27,900 nt of DNA from assembly GCA_947085765.1 (NCBI GenBank), contig CAMTXZ010000149.1, positions 1 to 27,900 on the forward strand, written 5' to 3'. A model generated the notes under the pieces. That model made no database searches and was not told the DNA's origin. It saw nothing but the letters and a program-made list of their open reading frames with translations. This document shows positions 23,617-27,900 of this stretch, piece after piece (position 1 is the first letter of the stretch; each line of letters begins with the position of its first letter). Source of the stretch: JAKFXL01 sp947085765. GTDB taxonomy: Bacteria; Pseudomonadota; Gammaproteobacteria; Tenderiales; Tenderiaceae. A program made the position numbers and the translations under genes.

Positions 23617-24111
23617 ATGCTAGAACGGTTAATAAGACACCTGATAGTGCCCGGTTGGTGGCGGCGACGCACACTACCCACATCGATGCTGGATAACATT
23701 GAAACGGCCATCGCCGATAGCGAGACACGTCACTACGGTGAGTTACGTTTTGTAGTGGAGACACACCTCAGCTTTAACGCACTTATCCGCCGTATGAGCG
23801 CGCGTGAACGGGCCATCGAACTCTTTTCACAACTGCGGGTTTGGGATACCGAACAGAACAGCGGGGTGTTGATCTATCTACTGCTGGCCGATCGTGACTT
23901 CGAGATCATCGCCGATCGCGGCATCCATCAACGGGTTGGCAGTGAGACCTGGGAGGCTATCTGCCAACAGATGGAACAGCAGTTCCGTCAGCAACAGTTT
24001 GAAGCCGGTGTGATTGATGGCATTCATGCCATCAGCAAACTACTAACACAACAATTTCCGGCCGCCAGCAACAACATTAATGAACTACCCAACAGACCGA
24101 CTGTGCTGTAG
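23617..24111 (+). CDS. Second TPM-domain protein, soluble
   Basis: A 164-residue protein without a signal peptide. It has a basic, Trp-rich N-terminus (VPGWWRRRTLP) and a TPM-like domain: IETAIADSETRHYGELRFVVETH, then RERAIELFSQLRVWDTEQNSGVLIYLLLADRDFEIIADRGIHQRVG, then FEAGVIDGIHAIS. This is the usual second TPM gene after YgcG-type genes. The frame is open far upstream over the glycine-rich tail of the previous gene, but the ATG at 23617 is chosen because it starts 1 base after that stop and has GGGAG in front. Its end is 3 bases from the convergent phosphoesterase gene, with no visible terminator. Confidence 0.85.
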   Translation: MLERLIRHLIVPGWWRRRTLPTSMLDNIETAIADSETRHYGELRFVVETHLSFNALIRRMSARERAIELFSQLRVWDTEQNSGVLIYLLLADRDFEIIADRGIHQRVGSETWEAICQQMEQQFRQQQFEAGVIDGIHAISKLLTQQFPAASNNINELPNRPTVL

Positions 24112-24114
24112 CCA

Positions 24115-24618
24115 CTAACCACAATCGAGTTCAATAATCTGTGCCTGCAACTCATCCGCTGTTAAAATAATTTTTCCCACTGCAATCGGTAATGAAAAAC
24201 GGCGCGGCCCCGCGCTGGCAGGATTGAAAAAGAGCACACCCGATTTTAGTTCGTTGTGCGGCTTGTGTGAATGGCCATAGATCACCGCCCGACAACCCTG
24301 CTCTGCTGGATCAATATTAAGATCCCTGATGTTGTGCAGCAGCAGAAACCTCATGCCATTCGCCACCACCATTACAACCTCCGGCAATGCCTCTGCCCAA
24401 CCCTCACTATCAATATTACCCCGCACCGCAATGGTCGGCGCAATCTGCTGCAATTCATCAAGAACAGTGCTAGTACCAATGTCACCGGCATGAAGAATCA
24501 GATCACTGCCTTGCAATGCAGCCTTAGCCTCATCACGTAACAGACCGTGAGTATCGCTGATGATGCCGAGAGTGGTGATGTTGTGAAAATGGTATTTGGT
24601 ATTAGCAGAGAGAGTCAT
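24115..24618 (-). CDS. YfcE/MJ0936-family metallophosphoesterase
   Basis: This is a small calcineurin-like phosphodiesterase of 167 residues. Metal-binding motifs in order are SDTHG (Asp22, His24), AGDIG (Asp46), RGNIDS (Asn68), LLLHNIR (His95) and YGHSHKP (His116, His118), which make the dinuclear metal site complete. It matches the YfcE/MJ0936 single-domain family, which hydrolyses bis-p-nitrophenyl phosphate in vitro; the physiological substrate is unknown. It converges with the TPM gene. Upstream lies a repeat (24640-24680) and then the MltR-like gene in the same orientation. The start has no strong Shine-Dalgarno. Confidence 0.92.
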   Translation of the reverse strand: MTLSANTKYHFHNITTLGIISDTHGLLRDEAKAALQGSDLILHAGDIGTSTVLDELQQIAPTIAVRGNIDSEGWAEALPEVVMVVANGMRFLLLHNIRDLNIDPAEQGCRAVIYGHSHKPHNELKSGVLFFNPASAGPRRFSLPIAVGKIILTADELQAQIIELDCG

Positions 24619-24639
24619 TGGGTTTGTAACATTCCATTG

Positions 24640-24680
24640 TTCCGCGTGGGCATGGAAGACCTGCCCACCCTACTTGGCTG
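24640..24680 (+). repeat. Left copy of an inverted repeat with hairpin, flanking the MltR-like gene
   Basis: The copy begins TTCCGCGTGGGCATGG and ends TGCCCACCCTACTTGGCTG. It contains a 7-bp stem, GTGGGCA (24646-24652) and TGCCCAC (24662-24668). The same pattern occurs reversed at 25400-25437. The last two codons before the MltR-like stop lie within it. The hairpin form suggests a dispersed REP or MITE-like element. Confidence 0.65.
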
Positions 24681-25431
24681 CTGTGATAACAGTCCTGTCT
24701 CCACCCAACAATTCAGTTAGTTTATCTCTATGAACAAGTATCAATGCACATATTATTGCCGTGCCAATACCAAGCTCCCACCTCAGTCTTTTCTCATTTA
24801 ATATTTCCAATGCCTCTTCATTTCCTGAAAGTGCTAGCAAAGCATCTTCTCTGCAAGAAAATGCTTTTTTACCAGCATCAACTGGGTTCGGTATTTCCAT
24901 TAACTCAACAACCATATTTTCCATTAATGCTGATACGGCCATATGATTTATGCCTAGATCAATACCTTTTCCAACCAAACCAAACATTATATATATTTCT
25001 TTTTCGTAGCTTTTTAGCTCAAAATCAACAGGATTATGTGCGACGCTATTTCTAATTTTTTTCAAACATAATATTGAATCTATTAGGCCAGACGGAAGAA
25101 GCCTACACACATAAGCAATATTCAACTTCGAAGCTAAAGTTGAAAAAGGCCCCGGATAAGACAGTATTTCTTTTTTCCGTTTATTGCTTGTTTTGCTAGG
25201 AACTAACTGATCGAAAAAATTATTTAGTTGTTCATCAATTTGAGATGATGCTAACAACACAGCACCTCTATCTGACTCCTTTACCAGTATAGGGAATAAT
25301 TGATTCATGAATATTTTAACATCAGGATGATCCATGAAATGCTCTTCAGTTTCCAAAATAAACTCCTTAAATTCAGAATATAGATAGGACGACACCTCAC
25401 AGCCAATGGTGGGCACGTTTTTGGTCCCCAC
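24670..25431 (-). CDS. MltR-like (mannitol repressor family) protein, AT-rich
   Basis: The centre of this 253-residue protein matches the MltR family pattern: ILVKESDRGAVLLASSQIDEQLNNFFDQLV, then PGPFSTLASKLNIAYVCRLLPSGLIDSILCLKKIRNSVAHNPVDFEL. In enterobacteria MltR represses the mannitol operon, but most members lie in accessory DNA with no known function, and no mannitol genes are nearby. Base composition is clearly more AT-rich than its neighbours. A hydrophobic patch GIGTAIICALILV lies near the C-terminus. The start is uncertain: the longest frame begins at GTG 25431 inside the right repeat copy, so about the first ten residues would be repeat-encoded; GTG 25395 or ATG 25335 are alternatives. 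The gene ends inside the left repeat. Confidence 0.6.
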   Translation of the reverse strand: MGTKNVPTIGCEVSSYLYSEFKEFILETEEHFMDHPDVKIFMNQLFPILVKESDRGAVLLASSQIDEQLNNFFDQLVPSKTSNKRKKEILSYPGPFSTLASKLNIAYVCRLLPSGLIDSILCLKKIRNSVAHNPVDFELKSYEKEIYIMFGLVGKGIDLGINHMAVSALMENMVVELMEIPNPVDAGKKAFSCREDALLALSGNEEALEILNEKRLRWELGIGTAIICALILVHRDKLTELLGGDRTVITAAK

Positions 25432-25437
25432 GCGGAA
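25400..25437 (-). repeat. Right, inverted copy of the repeat flanking the MltR-like gene
   Basis: Read on the minus strand it is TTCCGCGTGGGGACC, then AAAAACGTGCCCACC, then ATTGGCTG, matching the left copy (24640-24680) in its two ends and in the GTGGG/CCCAC stem (25409-25413 and 25427-25431). The loop regions have diverged. The copies point inwards at each other about 720 bases apart and enclose the AT-rich gene. Confidence 0.65.
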
Positions 25438-25539
25438 TGAATACTATCCAGCCAATAGAGGTTACAACAAGGTAACCCAAAAAGCATGCCTGCTGCCGAG
25501 GGTTTCTACTTTACTCCAATTAAAAACGGGCGAGAACGG

Positions 25540-26712
25540 TTACTCCACAACCTGCGATGTTTTAATCACATGCGCAGCCTGTGTTGGCAAAAAATATTGA
25601 TAATAAGGTGCTGAGTGCAGTGCATTGGCGGGGTCGTATTTCAGGCCATAGAGTTCAAAGTAATCCCATGCAAATCTTGGTTCCATCTCGCGGCGTGAAA
25701 CCAGCTCTAGCAGTTTGGCATTTTCGATGCTCTTTTCAAGTTGCGCAGCGTGCGCAACAACTTCGGCCTTGAGTGCAGCGGGGATGTTGCTGTTTTTTTC
25801 TGGCTGGGTAAATACCTGTAACAACAATCCATGGGTGTAGTGACCGACCGGTGTCATTATTTTAATCTTCTCTTTTACCAATGCATGCATCAGATCATCG
25901 AGCGGTACAGCGAGGCGTACTCCGTTCACCAGTTTTGTGGCACGAATGCCAAAGTGATGGGCGGTGTAACCATAGACTCGGTTCCAGTGCTGAATAATCT
26001 GCGCCGGATCAGCGGCATCTGACTGATCGATAAAGAGGCGTAGCACCTGACCGTTTTGTAAAATTTTATAGAGTGGGTATGCGTTCCAACCATCGGTGAA
26101 TTGATAGTAGGCCTCACCAACACATTGGCTGGTGACGTAGCCGTGCTGTTCAATTAGTAGTGTTGCAATACGTTCTGCATCCTGGTGGCTTTGACTACCA
26201 CAACGAATGGCCATGTGATCATAGACCACGTCCCAGCCGTAACGCGGCGCAATCTCCAGCAGCATTAGATCGGCCTGGCTATAACAAAATGATTCAACGG
26301 CCTTTACCGCGCAATAAACATCCAGATTTTTTACCCACGCTGCAATCAATGTTGCCTGGGCGTCGCTCAGTGTGGTGTTGGCACGTGTTAGCAGGGTGGT
26401 GAGAAATTCGTTGGCATAATCAGATATAGATTCACGCGCCTGCGGCAGATCAGTTTCAAAGGGCAGGCTACTCTTTGCCGCATGATAGGCCGATAACAGT
26501 TTGGAGACTGTCTGCACGCCGTCAAAAAATGGTTGGGCCGTCACTGCGGCAGGTGTGGCGAAAAATGGTGTCATATCAAGTGTAAAGATTTCAGATTCGC
26601 TGCCTGTTATATGAATCTGGCTTGGCGCTTCCGCCGCTTTAAAAGAGGCATCCGCCGCCAGCAACTGTTTGACCAGTTTGTTGGCAAGAGTTGAGTTGTG
26701 ACGTGGTGACAT
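25540..26712 (-). CDS. DUF1338 protein, 2-oxoadipate dioxygenase/decarboxylase-like
   Basis: DUF1338 enzymes (HglS/YdcJ) are Fe(II)-dependent and convert 2-oxoadipate to D-2-hydroxyglutarate in lysine catabolism. The 390-residue protein has the VOC-like DHMAIRCG segment with His166 and Arg170, the same His-x3-Arg spacing as the HglS metal ligand and substrate Arg. A His-rich VYGYTAHHFGIRATKLVNGVRL segment and the late block SRREMEPRFAWDYFELYGLKYDP carry a likely Glu ligand. The N-terminal 130 residues are less like HglS. ATG at 26712 is chosen because AGGAGG stands 6 bases before it; the longer frame to 26865 would overlap the divergent dehydrogenase. It is divergent from the saccharopine-dehydrogenase-like gene, which suits the pathway. 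Confidence 0.82.
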   Translation of the reverse strand: MSPRHNSTLANKLVKQLLAADASFKAAEAPSQIHITGSESEIFTLDMTPFFATPAAVTAQPFFDGVQTVSKLLSAYHAAKSSLPFETDLPQARESISDYANEFLTTLLTRANTTLSDAQATLIAAWVKNLDVYCAVKAVESFCYSQADLMLLEIAPRYGWDVVYDHMAIRCGSQSHQDAERIATLLIEQHGYVTSQCVGEAYYQFTDGWNAYPLYKILQNGQVLRLFIDQSDAADPAQIIQHWNRVYGYTAHHFGIRATKLVNGVRLAVPLDDLMHALVKEKIKIMTPVGHYTHGLLLQVFTQPEKNSNIPAALKAEVVAHAAQLEKSIENAKLLELVSRREMEPRFAWDYFELYGLKYDPANALHSAPYYQYFLPTQAAHVIKTSQVVE

Positions 26713-26803
26713 GGCGGCCTCCTGATACTGCTGTTGTAACGGCACTGCTAAACGCCGACGATGCTGATGACTATATATGTAGATCGGCACAAAGGAGGAA
26801 ATT

Positions 26804-27685
26804 TTGACTAAGCGCACAATATTACTACTGGGTGCTGGCAAGATCGGTTCGTTGATCACCTGCATGCTGGCGGAGTCTGGCGATTATGATGTACATGTCG
26901 GCAGCCTCAATACCGAGGCGGCGCAGACACTCTGCCGCGAGACCGGTCTGTGTGATGTGAATGCCTTTCTGCTCGACGTGACCGATGAGGCGGCGCTGAG
27001 TGCGGTGATGCAGAGACACCCCTACGATGCCGTCATCTCCTGCCTGCCTTACTACTGTAATCCATTGGTGGCCGACCTTGCCGCCCGTTACAACATCAAC
27101 TATTTTGACCTGACCGAAGATGTGGAGGTGACACGCCATGTGCAACAGGTAAGCGCGGGCAAACAGACTATCTTTATGCCGCAGTGTGGTCTGGCCCCCG
27201 GCTTTATCAGCATCGCGGCCAATGAGTTGATGCGCCACTTTGACTCGCTTGATAGTGTAAAGATGCGTGTTGGTGCGCTGCCAATCAATCCTAACAACGT
27301 GCTCAAATACTCTCTTACCTGGTCCACCGACGGTCTGATAAATGAGTATGGCAATCTCTGCTACGGCATCGAAGAGGGCGAGCTGATTGCACTGCAACCG
27401 CTGGAGGGATATGAAACCATCACCCTCGATGGTGTGCTTTATGAAGCCTTCAATACCTCCGGCGGCCTCGGCACCCTGGCGCAGAGCTACGACGGCCAGA
27501 TCCGTTCGATGAACTACAAGACCATGCGTTACCCGGGCCATTGCGATGCCATTCGCCTGTTGATGAACGACCTGCGCCTCAACGACGATCGCGATACACT
27601 CAAACGTATTCTTGAAAACGCCATCCCCAAAACCAAGCAGGATGTGGTGCTGATTTACGTTGCAGTAACAGGACATACTAACTAG
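26804..27685 (+). CDS. Saccharopine-dehydrogenase-like protein, C-terminus lost at an IS630 junction
   Basis: The N-terminus TILLLGAGKIGSLITCMLAESG is a Rossmann NAD(P) motif (GAGKIG). It is followed by VISCLPYYCNPLVADLAARYNINYFDLTED, CGLAPGFISIAANELM and KYSLTWSTDGLINEYGN, all typical of the saccharopine dehydrogenase (Lys9-like) family, which interconverts saccharopine with 2-aminoadipate semialdehyde and glutamate. The start is TTG at 26804, supported by GGAGG 5 bases before it. The frame stops at 293 residues just after DVVLIYVAVTGH, where homologues usually run on for some 80-100 residues. The stop TAG overlaps the stop of a transposase on the other strand, so the end has almost certainly been replaced by an insertion. 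It may be non-functional. Confidence 0.8.
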   Translation: MTKRTILLLGAGKIGSLITCMLAESGDYDVHVGSLNTEAAQTLCRETGLCDVNAFLLDVTDEAALSAVMQRHPYDAVISCLPYYCNPLVADLAARYNINYFDLTEDVEVTRHVQQVSAGKQTIFMPQCGLAPGFISIAANELMRHFDSLDSVKMRVGALPINPNNVLKYSLTWSTDGLINEYGNLCYGIEEGELIALQPLEGYETITLDGVLYEAFNTSGGLGTLAQSYDGQIRSMNYKTMRYPGHCDAIRLLMNDLRLNDDRDTLKRILENAIPKTKQDVVLIYVAVTGHTN

Positions 27686-27900
27686 TCAGCAGCAAAGGAT
27701 ACCGCTTCGTTTCTGAAAAATGATTTCACCAATTCCTTATCCTGTGCAATTAATTCCAAATCTATAAACGTTCGCTCCCAAAGTGACTCCCCTTTTTTGA
27801 GAGGAGACCTCGCAGTACCCGTTTGTCGAATGTAGTTCCAGACCAGTTCGTCAGGATTTAGATCTGGCGCATAGGGCGGCAGAATAAATATGCTGAGTCG
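27676..27900 (-). mobile_element. IS630-family insertion sequence, end only
   Basis: The transposase tail and the abrupt loss of the dehydrogenase reading place an IS630-type end here. IS630 elements insert at TA and duplicate it; TA occurs at 27676-27677, 27679-27680 and 27683-27684, so the exact edge is open. The rest of the element lies beyond the window. Confidence 0.65.
27682..27900 (-). CDS. IS630-family transposase, C-terminal fragment (5' end outside window)
   Basis: Reading the minus strand from the window edge gives an open frame of 72 residues ending in TAG (27682-27684). It contains IFILPPYAPDLNPDELVWNY, the C-terminal DDE signature of IS630/Tc1-mariner-like transposases; the Glu of NPDELVW is the third catalytic acid. 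The tail continues RSPLKKGESLWERTF and ends SFFRNEAVSFAAD. No frameshift is seen in the visible part. Its stop codon overlaps that of the dehydrogenase on the other strand in CTAG. Confidence 0.9.
   Translation of the reverse strand, partial: RLSIFILPPYAPDLNPDELVWNYIRQTGTARSPLKKGESLWERTFIDLELIAQDKELVKSFFRNEAVSFAAD

Noticed and set aside
26825..27676. Long minus-strand frame (283 codons) opposite the dehydrogenase gene
   Set aside because: The plus-strand frame has a full Rossmann motif and family signatures; the antisense protein has no recognisable pattern and is His/Val-rich in the way of shadow frames.

Overview
The window is a chromosomal segment of a free-living gammaproteobacterium. 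Evidence for this is the near-E. coli-like sequence of AtpA, AtpD, GlmS and MnmG, the gene order mnmG-rsmG-parA-parB-atpIBEFHAGDC-glmU-glmS, and a RegB/RegA redox two-component pair. I cannot name a genus. All of the core genes look intact. Three places look accessory: an AT-rich MltR-like gene between two inverted copies of a repeat, a set of envelope lipoproteins, and an IS630-type insertion at the right edge.

Layout. 1-756 is the 3' part of an MscS mechanosensitive channel (+). 768-2608 is regA and regB on the minus strand, with a candidate RegA-type inverted repeat just upstream. 2751-5961 is glmS and glmU (minus), the UDP-GlcNAc supply genes. 6133-13132 is the complete F1Fo ATP synthase operon (minus). 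It has a clear sigma70-type promoter at 13216-13244, a strong intrinsic terminator at 6074-6106, a U-rich leader in front of atpE and a small tandem repeat between atpG and atpD. 13307-17627 is parB, parA, rsmG and mnmG (minus). No obvious parS or DnaA-box cluster was seen.

From 17754 the coding strand switches to plus. First comes a PAPS-reductase-like protein with a degenerate PP-loop. Next are four consecutive predicted outer-membrane lipoproteins: LPP20-like, LpoB-like, a COG3014/TPR-like protein and a second LPP20-like protein. Then come LemA and two TPM-domain proteins. A perfect 24-bp palindrome followed by a T-rich run, which is the form of an intrinsic terminator, lies inside the first codons of the third lipoprotein gene. 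This is the most unusual regulatory-looking signal in the window.

On the right, a minus-strand YfcE/MJ0936-type phosphoesterase is followed by the MltR-like gene. Next is a DUF1338 (2-oxoadipate dioxygenase/decarboxylase-like) gene, divergent from a saccharopine-dehydrogenase-like gene. The last two fit one lysine / 2-aminoadipate catabolic route, but the dehydrogenase is cut short where an IS630-family transposase gene abuts it tail to tail, their stop codons overlapping in CTAG. No tRNA, rRNA or CRISPR array was recognised. No gene-free gap exceeds 300 bases; the longest are 13133-13306 and 5962-6132.
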